Positions 1 to 8,116 of a stretch of 64,000 bases of DNA are shown here, in pieces (position 1 is the stretch's first letter; each line of letters begins with the position of its first letter). The notes under the pieces were generated by a model. That model was given only the letters and a program-made list of their open reading frames with translations. It made no database searches and had not been told where the DNA came from. Position numbers and translations under genes: made by a program. Origin of the DNA: Planctomycetaceae bacterium (GTDB lineage: Bacteria > Planctomycetota > Planctomycetia > Planctomycetales > Planctomycetaceae); the NCBI GenBank assembly GCA_002722955.1, contig PBMZ01000006.1, positions 5,608-69,607 of the forward strand, given 5' to 3'.

Positions 1-3000
1 AATCAATTTGTTTGACTATGGATCCTGATGTGTTGTAAATTATCAGCTGTACAGATCCACCTCTGGCTAGTTCGAATGGTACCCAAGTTTCCGGGTTGAA
101 AGGGTTAGGATAGTTAGCTAACAACCGAGTTTCGTGTGGTTGAAGAGCAGAATCTAACACCTTAAAAACTAATTTTTCATCAGCAGTAAGGGGTTCTAGG
201 TTTTTGATTGTTTGAACTGCTAAACGGATCCGTTTTTTTTCACTCGTCGACAGTTTTGACACTTTGTGATTGATAAGATCTAATGCCTGAAATGGTGCCG
301 CCATTTCAGGTTGCTGGCTTCGTCTCAGATCGACGGCAATCAAAGCAAGGTCAAAAACATCTACTTGCCCATCTTTATTTACATCCCCAGTCAAATCAGG
401 ACCAGTTTTTCCGAATTGACTAGCAGTAAATACCAGATCAAAAATTGTTATTTCACCGTCAAGGTCAACGTCCCCTAGTTGTTCTCGGCCCGTAAATAGG
501 AACGCCAAACCAGTCTCAAGCGTTAAATTGTCAATTACAGCTTTGACTACTTTGACTCCTGGGTCGCCAACGGTAAAGCTAATCAGCGTTTTCCCCTCTG
601 AATTCGTTTTTTGTGATTCTTCTATTCTAATCTTGTTACTTGGTTCAATATCCAAACTCACATCTCGTCCAACGATTGGTAACCCATCTAGTGTCCGCAA
701 TTGCACCTCCACCGATGTAAGATGAGATAATGGGAGTGTTGATTCACCAACTAGCTTAATTCTCGACTTCTGAGGTGAAATCCTAACTGGTATTAGGTCA
801 AGGTTTAGAACATCAGAATCGTCTGTTGGTGTTGAGGCTGTGATTTTAACGCTTCCAATTTGATCGTTGTTAGCTGTGTAATATGCGGTGTAGGTGCCAT
901 CCCCATTATCGGTAGCTGGAGAGCTAATTTGTCCTTTGTCAGCTGTTAAATTTACTTCTTGACCTTCTTGTGTCTGACCAAGAGTGTTACGAACAGTAAC
1001 TACAATTTTAGCTTCAGCAGAAGGTAGAGCCGAAATCTGGGGTGTTGGTGTTGACAATTCGACTCGGTGAAAAAAGTAAAGATCTAGCTTTTTTGTTATT
1101 CCATTTGACGCTGAAGCTAAAAGTTTTACTGTTTGTGGCTGGCTGATTTCTGCGGTATAGTTCGCGCTGTAAGTACCATCACCATGGTCAGTAGCTGGTG
1201 AACCGATCTGTCCAGCTGAAGCCTTCAATGTAATTGTTTCTCCAGAAATGAATGACCCATATTGATCGGTTAATTGAAGTTCTAGATTAGTTATAATCTT
1301 TCCGTCAGCTAAAAAGTGCCGATTTCCTAACAGGAACTCAATCTGATCCACCGGTGTATTTTTTGTCACTGGCCGCTGTAATTTCAACGATATGGTATCC
1401 GATGTCAGTGATTGGTTCGTATTATCAATAGCCATGGTATTTGATAAACTTAGAAAAGTATCCTGACGTTTTTTGACAATAAAGCTTAGATTAGCCAAAG
1501 CCATATTTTTTTCAGGTGTGCTATCCGAAATTGGCGACATTATAGCCTTAGTAAATGTGATGGACCCCGACTTTACCCAACTGATATCACCTGAAATACT
1601 AGTGGCCTTATCATTAGAATAGCCATTCGCTAAAGAAGAAGGAAAACCAAGTTGACTCGGTTGCTCAAGATACAAGTCAATACTACTAAATTGTAATTGG
1701 GCTGGATCATAATTGAGAGTCGCATGGCAAGCAACAAGTCCTAAAACTGAATTAGCAAGGACTTGAACGGTTATTTTTTGGCCAACTTTCGGCAATTTCG
1801 TAACAGAGGGTTGAAGTGTAAGAAAAACGGATCTCGTGGTTTCAACTGGAGTATATTGAGTGAAATCATCCAGATTACTGATAAGTATTTGATAATCAAA
1901 ATTATCAACCAAATTGTCTTGGTTGAGATCACTAATCAGCCCACTTTCGTTTTTTTGCCATTCCTGTCGCATGATACTGAGGTCTTCTAAGTTAACACCA
2001 CCGTCGCTATTTAAATCCCAAGGCACCATGTCAATGAATGATATTTGGGTGGGAATAGCATGTCCTGCTTGGTCTGCTAATTTGAACTCAGATATAGACA
2101 GCCGTGTACGAGAACGAGAAAGAGCTTTGAATGTGAATACGGCAACGGTTTTTCCCAACGACAAGGTCTTAGCCCTCGGGAAACCGGCAGCGGCAAATAC
2201 AACTGAGCCAGCTCGGAATAGTTGGCCTAATTTTGATGGTGGTACAGGCGTCGGGTGCTCACTATTGTTGCTACTATACCAAGCTGCGGGAAAAAATTGC
2301 GTATCCATAGACATTTCTACCAGCTCTAGTTTTTCTGAATCATAATTTAATGTTCCTTCAAATCCTGATATCTTTTCGGAAAAGGCTAAAGGTGTGTGAA
2401 TGTCAACCTCAACACTTATTAATTCTCCCACATGTGGATTAAGACTGGAAGATTGCAAGTGGGAACTGACAGGGAAATTCACCTTTAAGTCTGTAGCCTT
2501 GACTGCTCTAGGCTGGCCAGTCGATTGGCCAAAATGATCCATTACCAAACTTGCATCGATAGCTTCAACGATTCCATCCTGATTGATGTCTCCTATCAGC
2601 TCAAATCCAGTCTTCTTTTTTCCCCATTGTTGAATAACAGGCACTAAGTCGTAGATATCGATCAATTGATTATTATTGACATCCCAAGAAATAGTTTTAA
2701 ACGTCTGCTGCCGCTCATTTTCTAGCAGCGGTGCTTCAAGGTGCTTACGATCGATTGGTTGTAGTACTAAATTCTGAGCCGTTTGGTAATCTAGTTGGGA
2801 CGATCTCACTGTGATCGTGTCACTTGTTGGTTGTAATATTGATAAAATGGGTGCTGTATAAACGGCTGTATAAACACCTGCTTTGGATTGAGTTAGTTGA
2901 CCGATTGTGCCTTTAATTGCTGTTACAGAGAGGGTGTTATCCTGCAGGTTTGGATTTGTAGTTGCCATAATGACTGTCAATATCGTTTGATCAAAGCCGT

Positions 3001-3844
3001 CGGCTATTACTTCTTGATCGGCAAGTTCTAATTTCAGACTTTCATCTGGTAAGTTTGCTGTTTCGAAGTCATCTAATGAAAAATTGATTTTAACTGCCAA
3101 GTTTTTGATGTCTACTAGTGTCACGTAATAACTTGTTTTAGCAACCATCTGGCCCGTAGGATTGTCAACAGCTTGAAGCGTGATTTGGTCATTTACCCTA
3201 GTTCGTCTTGAACCAAAAATGTCGAGAAATGACAAGGCAAAACTTCCATCTGACCGCGTCTCTGACTGTGGAGACAAAAACCATCCATCTTTAACTCGCA
3301 TGTTTTGGCCAATAACTCGGTAACCTGTACCAGCTGGATTTCCATTAGATAATTCTAGAATTCCAGTGACCGTAAAAGTATCAGTTTCTAATTCTTCGTT
3401 TTTTAGTTTTGGGTTTAACTCTGCTGGTAACTGCATATTCAACTCGGCTTCTAAATTCTCGATAGCATTTGAAGTAACAGCATAAACGATTTCCGATATT
3501 GATTGGCCAGTATCAGGGATATCTGCAATTTGCACAACTATCTGGTCGCCAACACGAGTTCGGTTGGAACCAAATATATCTAGAAAGGAGATCACATAAC
3601 TGCCGTCTTTACGCGTTTTAACTTTAGTCAAGGTTTCCTGTTGAAACCATCCAGTTTTGAGGCGTTGATTTTCGGCCTTTACTTGGAATCTAGTAGAGAC
3701 TTGTAATCCATTCTGATGTGTGATTCGTCCATTTAGATTGAACGCATCAGTCCCATCTTGACCATGCGAAACAGTAGTCCAAGCTAGACAAAACATGACA
3801 GAGAAGTAAGTATGTACTAGCCAAAGATAGCGATCTGAGATCAT
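1..3844 (-). CDS. Large secreted cohesin/dockerin/Ig-like surface protein, C-terminus beyond window
   Basis: An uninterrupted minus-strand frame begins at ATG 3844 and stays open to base 1 (about 1281 residues, no stop in the window). The N-terminus looks like a signal peptide (basic start, hydrophobic stretch, cleavage near SHGQ). Two related carboxypeptidase-regulatory-like repeats follow (residues about 35-110 and 150-230), sharing the pattern SFLDIFGS-RTRV. Dockerin-type calcium-loop pairs lie near 385-438, 608-655 and 1122-1175 (DxNxDGxV patterns, for example GDINQDGIV and GDVNKDGQV). Cohesin-like beta domains lie near 461-575 and 685-798 (motifs FEGTLNYDSEKL and CHATLNYDPAQL). Big-1/invasin-like Ig domains lie near 838-1115, with DGTYTAYYTA. 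The visible end carries YPNPFNPETW, typical of an FlgD-like/T9SS-like C-terminal tail. Probable role: extracellular scaffold or adhesin. Domain order is seen; the role is inferred. Confidence 0.85.
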   Translation of the reverse strand, partial: MISDRYLWLVHTYFSVMFCLAWTTVSHGQDGTDAFNLNGRITHQNGLQVSTRFQVKAENQRLKTGWFQQETLTKVKTRKDGSYVISFLDIFGSNRTRVGDQIVVQIADIPDTGQSISEIVYAVTSNAIENLEAELNMQLPAELNPKLKNEELETDTFTVTGILELSNGNPAGTGYRVIGQNMRVKDGWFLSPQSETRSDGSFALSFLDIFGSRRTRVNDQITLQAVDNPTGQMVAKTSYYVTLVDIKNLAVKINFSLDDFETANLPDESLKLELADQEVIADGFDQTILTVIMATTNPNLQDNTLSVTAIKGTIGQLTQSKAGVYTAVYTAPILSILQPTSDTITVRSSQLDYQTAQNLVLQPIDRKHLEAPLLENERQQTFKTISWDVNNNQLIDIYDLVPVIQQWGKKKTGFELIGDINQDGIVEAIDASLVMDHFGQSTGQPRAVKATDLKVNFPVSSHLQSSSLNPHVGELISVEVDIHTPLAFSEKISGFEGTLNYDSEKLELVEMSMDTQFFPAAWYSSNNSEHPTPVPPSKLGQLFRAGSVVFAAAGFPRAKTLSLGKTVAVFTFKALSRSRTRLSISEFKLADQAGHAIPTQISFIDMVPWDLNSDGGVNLEDLSIMRQEWQKNESGLISDLNQDNLVDNFDYQILISNLDDFTQYTPVETTRSVFLTLQPSVTKLPKVGQKITVQVLANSVLGLVACHATLNYDPAQLQFSSIDLYLEQPSQLGFPSSLANGYSNDKATSISGDISWVKSGSITFTKAIMSPISDSTPEKNMALANLSFIVKKRQDTFLSLSNTMAIDNTNQSLTSDTISLKLQRPVTKNTPVDQIEFLLGNRHFLADGKIITNLELQLTDQYGSFISGETITLKASAGQIGSPATDHGDGTYSANYTAEISQPQTVKLLASASNGITKKLDLYFFHRVELSTPTPQISALPSAEAKIVVTVRNTLGQTQEGQEVNLTADKGQISSPATDNGDGTYTAYYTANNDQIGSVKITASTPTDDSDVLNLDLIPVRISPQKSRIKLVGESTLPLSHLTSVEVQLRTLDGLPIVGRDVSLDIEPSNKIRIEESQKTNSEGKTLISFTVGDPGVKVVKAVIDNLTLETGLAFLFTGREQLGDVDLDGEITIFDLVFTASQFGKTGPDLTGDVNKDGQVDVFDLALIAVDLRRSQQPEMAAPFQALDLINHKVSKLSTSEKKRIRLAVQTIKNLEPLTADEKLVFKVLDSALQPHETRLLANYPNPFNPETWVPFELARGGSVQLIIYNTSGSIVKQID

Positions 3845-3941
3845 ATTAATCAAAATAACAGCAAATAAGTAATAGGGGTGACAGAATCTTTATTCTAGCA
3901 TAGAAGTACTAAAGCGTAAAGCCCGTGGCAAGCCAAATTGT

Positions 3942-3971
3942 TTCACTTTATATTCACCTGATCAGTATAAT
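3942..3971 (+). promoter_or_regulatory. Candidate sigma-70-type promoter for the PhyH-HEAT gene
   Basis: TTCACT at 3942-3947 and a perfect TATAAT at 3966-3971 are separated by 18 bases, about 27 bases before the ATG at 3998. The element lies in the divergent spacer between the cohesin/dockerin gene and the PhyH gene. Consensus match only. Confidence 0.4.
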
Positions 3972-3997
3972 AGAAGCATTATAGTTAATAAAAACAG

Positions 3998-5419
3998 ATG
4001 ACAGAGCGAAAAATGAAAACATCACTTCCACTCCTTAGTGATCAACAGATGAAATCTTTTATCCAAGACGGGTATATCAAATTAGCTCCTGAGTACCCAC
4101 CTGAGCTTCATGAAAAGATATACCAAGAAATTGAACATATGTTGAATAAAAACGGGAACTTAGGGAATAATATCCTACCGTTGATTCCTGATATTCAAAA
4201 AATTTTCGATGACCCTCTAGTACGTGGTGCTTTGACCGGAGTTCTGGGTATCAACTACGTCATGCACTCACATCGTTTTTGTCATTTTAATGCTCCTGGC
4301 AGTACTGGACAAGATTTTCATAAAGATAGCTACGAAGGTGACGTTTCTGCGAATAGCCACCGTTGCCGTTGGGCTATGGCTTTTTACTATCCTCAGCACA
4401 CACCAAAGAAAATTGGCCCAACGTCTATTTTACCAAGCTCACAATACTACGATACAAGCCAAGCTGCAGACCAGCATAATGAACTAATCCTATCAGGCCA
4501 ATCAGGCACAATCACTATAGTTCATTATGACTTATGGCACCGTGCTATGGCCAACCTAAGTTCGAGCAACCGATATATGTTGAAATTCTTATTTTATCGA
4601 TTGCAGGAACCAGCCATTCCTACCTGGGAAAACGAATCTACGGAATGGCTCCCATCGAAGGATCAGGAATTATCTCAATCTGACAATCTAATCCTTTACC
4701 AAAAGATCTGGTCTTGGTATCAAGGTAAATCCACTAGGCCTCAAACAACCGAGATTCAAACTAGTTTGCCAGATCTGTTTAATCAATTGTCTGATACACG
4801 AGAAAGCGAATGCTTGAAATCAGCCTACGCACTAGGAGCCGCTGGGAATCCTGCAATCTCCGGTTTAGTTGATCGATTAGCGGATGAGTCAACTGGACGT
4901 TATGCAACAATCTCTCTTGGTGCTAGTGATCAGAATGCAGTTCCAAGGTTGATTTCCGCTTTGAAACATCCAAAAGACATTGTTCGAGCTCGAGCAGCCC
5001 ATGCCTTAGGTAATTTGGGCGTAGCCTCCGAGCCTGCGAAACCAAAACTTTTGTTATCTCTAACCGATTCAGCTCCCAGAGTACGTCGAAATGCGGCAGA
5101 ATCCTTAGGCAACATAGGATTTAAAAATGGCGATTATTCATTTGCAGAACAACAAGCTGCAACTTTAGGCCAATTGTTGAAAGATGAATATTACTGGGTT
5201 CGAGATAACGCCGCTCGCAGCTTAGCAAAAATGGGAGTTCAAGCCGAGCAAGCGATTCCGAGTTTGCAGTTAGCTCTGAATGACGAAAACCGTTATGTTC
5301 GATTTAATGCAGCTATAGCTCTAAAAGAAATTGATACACGAAAATCTAAGGAAATCTTATTCGATTATTTATTCACTTCTCGATGGTGCTCATTGACCAA
5401 CTCAGATAGTGCTTTTTAG
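3998..5419 (+). CDS. Phytanoyl-CoA dioxygenase domain protein fused to HEAT repeats
   Basis: The 473-residue protein has two parts. The first (about 1-210) is a PhyH-type Fe(II)/2-oxoglutarate oxygenase. It shows the iron ligands H108-x-D110 (sequence DFHKDSYEGD), a distal histidine at H181 in DLWHRAMAN, and a following arginine (R192) suited to bind 2-oxoglutarate. The second part (about 255-455) is a run of PBS-lyase/HEAT-like repeats (patterns VRARAAHALGNLG, VRRNAAESLGNIG, VRDNAARSLAKMG, VRFNAAIALKEI). The first domain would hydroxylate a small organic substrate; the repeats probably mediate protein contacts. The substrate is not evident. It stands alone, divergent from the preceding gene and convergent with thrS. 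An alternative start is Met6. This fusion is, to my knowledge, common in Poribacteria-like genomes. Confidence 0.88.
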   Translation: MTERKMKTSLPLLSDQQMKSFIQDGYIKLAPEYPPELHEKIYQEIEHMLNKNGNLGNNILPLIPDIQKIFDDPLVRGALTGVLGINYVMHSHRFCHFNAPGSTGQDFHKDSYEGDVSANSHRCRWAMAFYYPQHTPKKIGPTSILPSSQYYDTSQAADQHNELILSGQSGTITIVHYDLWHRAMANLSSSNRYMLKFLFYRLQEPAIPTWENESTEWLPSKDQELSQSDNLILYQKIWSWYQGKSTRPQTTEIQTSLPDLFNQLSDTRESECLKSAYALGAAGNPAISGLVDRLADESTGRYATISLGASDQNAVPRLISALKHPKDIVRARAAHALGNLGVASEPAKPKLLLSLTDSAPRVRRNAAESLGNIGFKNGDYSFAEQQAATLGQLLKDEYYWVRDNAARSLAKMGVQAEQAIPSLQLALNDENRYVRFNAAIALKEIDTRKSKEILFDYLFTSRWCSLTNSDSAF

Positions 5420-5490
5420 AGCAGAAATAAGTGGAGTGAGTTCTTACTGATTAACAGATAAATAATTAATAAACCAATCGCGACAAAAGG

Positions 5491-7287
5491 CTAAAAATCT
5501 AAGTCTGACTCATTTACCAGTTTCTCAATTACCGAATTTAGATCCACTGCCCCTAAGTCGCCGTCTTCTCGTGCCCTAAGCGAAACCGTTCGACTTTCTT
5601 CTTCTCTTTCGCCAACTATTAACATGTAAGGTATCTTCTCTAGTCGAGCTTGACGAATTTTAGCCCCAATTTTGTCATCTTGGCTGTTAAATTCTGACCT
5701 AATACCTTTAGCGATTAGTATTTGGTGAATTTCTTTTCCATATTTCACGAACCGTTCACTAATTGTCATTACTACACACTGTATTGGAGCTAGCCACATT
5801 GGAAATGCTCCGGCATAATGTTCTATGATAAGCCCGATGAATCTCTCAAAACTACCATACAAGGCGCGGTGAATGACGACTGGCCGTTCTGATCCACCAC
5901 TTGATGTAGTATATGTCAAATCAAATCGTTCTGGTAATTGGAAGTCTAGTTGAATTGTTGCACATTGATGCTCGCGATTGAGTGAGTCACGAACATAAAA
6001 ATCGAGTTTAGGTCCATAAAACGCAGCATCTCCTGGATTAATCTCAAAATCGAGATCATTATTTTTTAAAACCTCTTCTAAAGCCCCCTCAGCTTGGTTC
6101 CATACGGGTACGTTACCCATGAATTTTTCCGGATCACGGGTGCTTAGAACAGCACGGAAATCTAGATCGAAGGCCTGATAGATACGGCTGATCAAATCGA
6201 TAATTCTATTATGTTCATCCTCAATTTGTTCTTTAGTAATAAAATTGTGTGCATCATCTTGACTGAATTGGATTGCTCGTACAAGTCCACTTAAAGCTCC
6301 AGTTCGCTCATTTCGATGCAAAACACCTTGGTCATACAGACGGAAAGGTAGCTCACGATAACTTCTTCGCTTACTCTTAAAAATCAACATGTGAGCGGGA
6401 CAATTCATTGGCTTCAGCCCACTTTTAGGTTTACCTTCTTCATCATCAAAGGTAAACATATCACCACGGTAGTGTTCCCAATGACCAGACGCTTGCCATA
6501 GGGATTTGTCATAAATTAGAGGCGTTCGAACTTCATTATAACCGCTGTTTAAATATAGTTTTCGAGCCTTTTGAGCGAGCGTATTATAGACTGTAGTCCC
6601 TTTTGGTAACCAGAAAATAGCGCCCGGAGATTCCGGGTGTAATTGAAACAATTCTAGTTCTTTGCCCAAGCGCCTGTGATCTCTCTTTTCAGCTTCTTTC
6701 AACATCGTCAGGTAAGTGTGCAACTCATTCTTTGTTGACCAAGCAGTACCGTAAATTCGTTGTAGTTGCTCACGATCTTGGTCAGCTCGCCAGTAGGCTC
6801 CAGAAACACGAAGAAGCTTAAAAAAACGGCATTCTTTCGTTGTATCAACATGTGGGCCTTTGCATAAATCAGTGAACTCACCGGTGTGATAAATGGAAAC
6901 GCCACTTTCAGAAACCCCTTCATTTTCACCAGATAATTCTTGGTCTGAGATGCCGTCGATCAGTTCCAATTTGAACTTTTGGTCTTGATTGGAAAACCAT
7001 TCACGAGCTTGTTCAAAAGACCAGTCTTCTTGTACGAATGGTATTTTCTCTTTGATGATTTTTTTCATCAATTTTTCGATTTCGACTAGATCATCTGGTG
7101 TAATCGAGCACGGAAGTTCCATGTCATAATAAAATTCATTTTCAATAGGGGGACCAATTGCAAACTTAACACGCTTGGGTTCGAACATTTGCTGAACCGC
7201 ATAAGCCATAACATGAGCAGTAGAATGACGAACTCGGTACAGATAGTCTTGGTGTGAATGGTCAGGCTTGTTCAAAGGGCTTGGCAT
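5491..7287 (-). CDS. thrS: Threonine--tRNA ligase lacking the N-terminal TGS domain
   Basis: The 598-residue class II aminoacyl-tRNA synthetase charges tRNA-Thr. It begins almost directly with the editing domain: H21-xxx-H25 (HSTAHVMAYA) and C142/H146 (DLCKGPH) give the expected editing site. The catalytic core shows the zinc cysteine in MNCPAH, motif 2 (LHRNERTGALSGLVRA), a zinc histidine in VIHRALYGS and motif 3 (GSFERFIGLIIEHY). The HGTP anticodon-binding domain covers about residues 495-590. The roughly 60-residue TGS domain found in the E. coli enzyme is absent, as in some other bacterial lineages. ATG 7287 has only a weak upstream ribosome site. No T-box leader was recognised. The gene is convergent with the PhyH gene and lies downstream of a tRNA operon. 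Confidence 0.95.
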   Translation of the reverse strand: MPSPLNKPDHSHQDYLYRVRHSTAHVMAYAVQQMFEPKRVKFAIGPPIENEFYYDMELPCSITPDDLVEIEKLMKKIIKEKIPFVQEDWSFEQAREWFSNQDQKFKLELIDGISDQELSGENEGVSESGVSIYHTGEFTDLCKGPHVDTTKECRFFKLLRVSGAYWRADQDREQLQRIYGTAWSTKNELHTYLTMLKEAEKRDHRRLGKELELFQLHPESPGAIFWLPKGTTVYNTLAQKARKLYLNSGYNEVRTPLIYDKSLWQASGHWEHYRGDMFTFDDEEGKPKSGLKPMNCPAHMLIFKSKRRSYRELPFRLYDQGVLHRNERTGALSGLVRAIQFSQDDAHNFITKEQIEDEHNRIIDLISRIYQAFDLDFRAVLSTRDPEKFMGNVPVWNQAEGALEEVLKNNDLDFEINPGDAAFYGPKLDFYVRDSLNREHQCATIQLDFQLPERFDLTYTTSSGGSERPVVIHRALYGSFERFIGLIIEHYAGAFPMWLAPIQCVVMTISERFVKYGKEIHQILIAKGIRSEFNSQDDKIGAKIRQARLEKIPYMLIVGEREEESRTVSLRAREDGDLGAVDLNSVIEKLVNESDLDF

Positions 7288-7394
7288 AACAATCTTAAAC
7301 TCAACTTAGGGGTGTGTTTACCCTACTCATTGCAAGGTGCCAGAGGGCAAACACGTGAAATAGTATAAACTGGTATTTTTTTCTTACACAAATG

Positions 7395-7422
7395 GAAGAG
7401 GGCCGTTGAAACGGCCCTCTTC
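7395..7422 (-). terminator. Rho-independent-type hairpin ending the tRNA operon
   Basis: A perfect 12-bp stem (GAAGAGGGCCGT at 7395-7406 with its complement at 7411-7422) closes a 4-base loop, 31 bases beyond the tRNA-Val gene. It is GC-rich and very stable. The T-run after it is weak on both strands, so strand assignment rests on the position after the tRNAs. Confidence 0.7.
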
Positions 7423-7452
7423 TTTCCAAAAGAGGCTTCAGAATAAAGTGAA

Positions 7453-7526
7453 TGGGCGGTACGGGATTCGAACCTGTGACCCCTTGCGTGTCGGGCAAGT
7501 ACTCTAACCAACTGAGCTAACCGCCC
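7453..7526 (-). tRNA. tRNA-Val (anticodon GAC)
   Basis: Cloverleaf read on the minus strand: acceptor GGGCGGT/ACCGCCC, D arm AGCTCAGTTGG, anticodon stem CTTGC/GCAAG with loop CCGACAC, T arm containing GGTTCGAATCC, discriminator A. The anticodon GAC reads valine GUC/GUU. Position 33 is C instead of the almost universal U. The CCA end is not encoded. It is the last gene of a Gly-Cys-Val tRNA operon. Confidence 0.88.
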
Positions 7527-7559
7527 CAAATAAATATAGCCCCTAATGAAATGGAGTGA

Positions 7560-7631
7560 AGGCGGCGGTCGGAATTGAACCGACGCATAGAAGTTTTGCA
7601 GACTTCCGCCTTACCACTTGGCTACGCCGCC
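7560..7631 (-). tRNA. tRNA-Cys (anticodon GCA)
   Basis: Minus-strand cloverleaf: acceptor GGCGGCG/CGCCGCC, anticodon stem GAAGT/ACTTC with loop CTGCAAA, T loop GGTTCAATTCC and discriminator U, as expected for cysteine tRNA. No CCA is encoded. Middle gene of the three-tRNA cluster. Confidence 0.95.
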
Positions 7632-7635
7632 AAAG

Positions 7636-7707
7636 AGCGGAAGACGAGATTCGAACTCGCGACCTCCACCTTGGCAAGGTGGAGCTCTACCACTGAGCTA
7701 CTTCCGC
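7636..7707 (-). tRNA. tRNA-Gly (anticodon GCC)
   Basis: Minus-strand cloverleaf: acceptor GCGGAAG/CTTCCGC, D arm AGCTCAGTGG, anticodon stem CCACC/GGTGG with loop TTGCCAA, T arm GAGTTCGAATCTC, discriminator U. No CCA is encoded. First gene of the tRNA cluster, four bases before tRNA-Cys. Confidence 0.96.
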
Positions 7708-8022
7708 AAAAGGTTCACCGATTATACCAAGGCTGAAAAAGAGTTGTCAACAAAATTTGACATATACCCAACCCTATAAAAAAGAAGCAAAGCTAGTCGG
7801 AGGCTTAGTTCAAATCAAATAACTGACTACAGTAGAGCCAAAATGGCAGATAGGTCTGGCATCTAGATCTAACGTGTCTCCTCTCGATAAATTTACTAAA
7901 TTCAAGTTGACGCTTCGGGTAAAGATTCAAAAAAGTACTGATTTCAGGCCGTTTTTATATGCTAGATAGACTAGTACCTACTGAAGAGTACCCTGTTTGT
8001 ATACATTGGATCGGGCTACCTG

Positions 8023-8058
8023 TAGGCTATTATTGGTAATTAGGCTATTATTGGTAAT
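8023..8058 (+). repeat. Perfect tandem duplication of an 18-base unit
   Basis: TAGGCTATTATTGGTAAT occurs twice head to tail (8023-8040 and 8041-8058). The second copy contains TTGGTA, which could serve as the -35 element of the following promoter. Confidence 0.9.
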
Positions 8059-8080
8059 ATTGATGAGTGTTATATATAAT
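8051..8080 (+). promoter_or_regulatory. Candidate promoter of the TPR-OGT gene
   Basis: TTGGTA at 8051-8056 and TATAAT at 8075-8080 with 18 bases between them. The start codon follows 36 bases later. The -35 element falls inside the second tandem-repeat copy. Consensus match only. Confidence 0.35.
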
Positions 8081-8116
8081 TGACCTATCAACTGTAACCT
8101 TAGCCCTACGAGATCT

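Larger units (their letters stand above)
7708..8116. other. Divergent intergenic region (tRNA cluster / TPR-OGT gene)
   Basis: No coding frame was found. The region must hold the minus-strand tRNA promoter and the plus-strand promoter of the TPR-OGT gene. It also holds an 18-base tandem repeat and a TATAAT box, listed separately. Confidence 0.6.

Noticed and set aside
1914-2345. 143-codon plus-strand frame opposite the cohesin/dockerin gene
   Set aside because: Antisense shadow; the minus strand carries the continuous domain sequence.
7301-7529. Two minus-strand frames over tRNA-Val and the terminator
   Set aside because: They run through a tRNA and a terminator hairpin and have no protein family trace.
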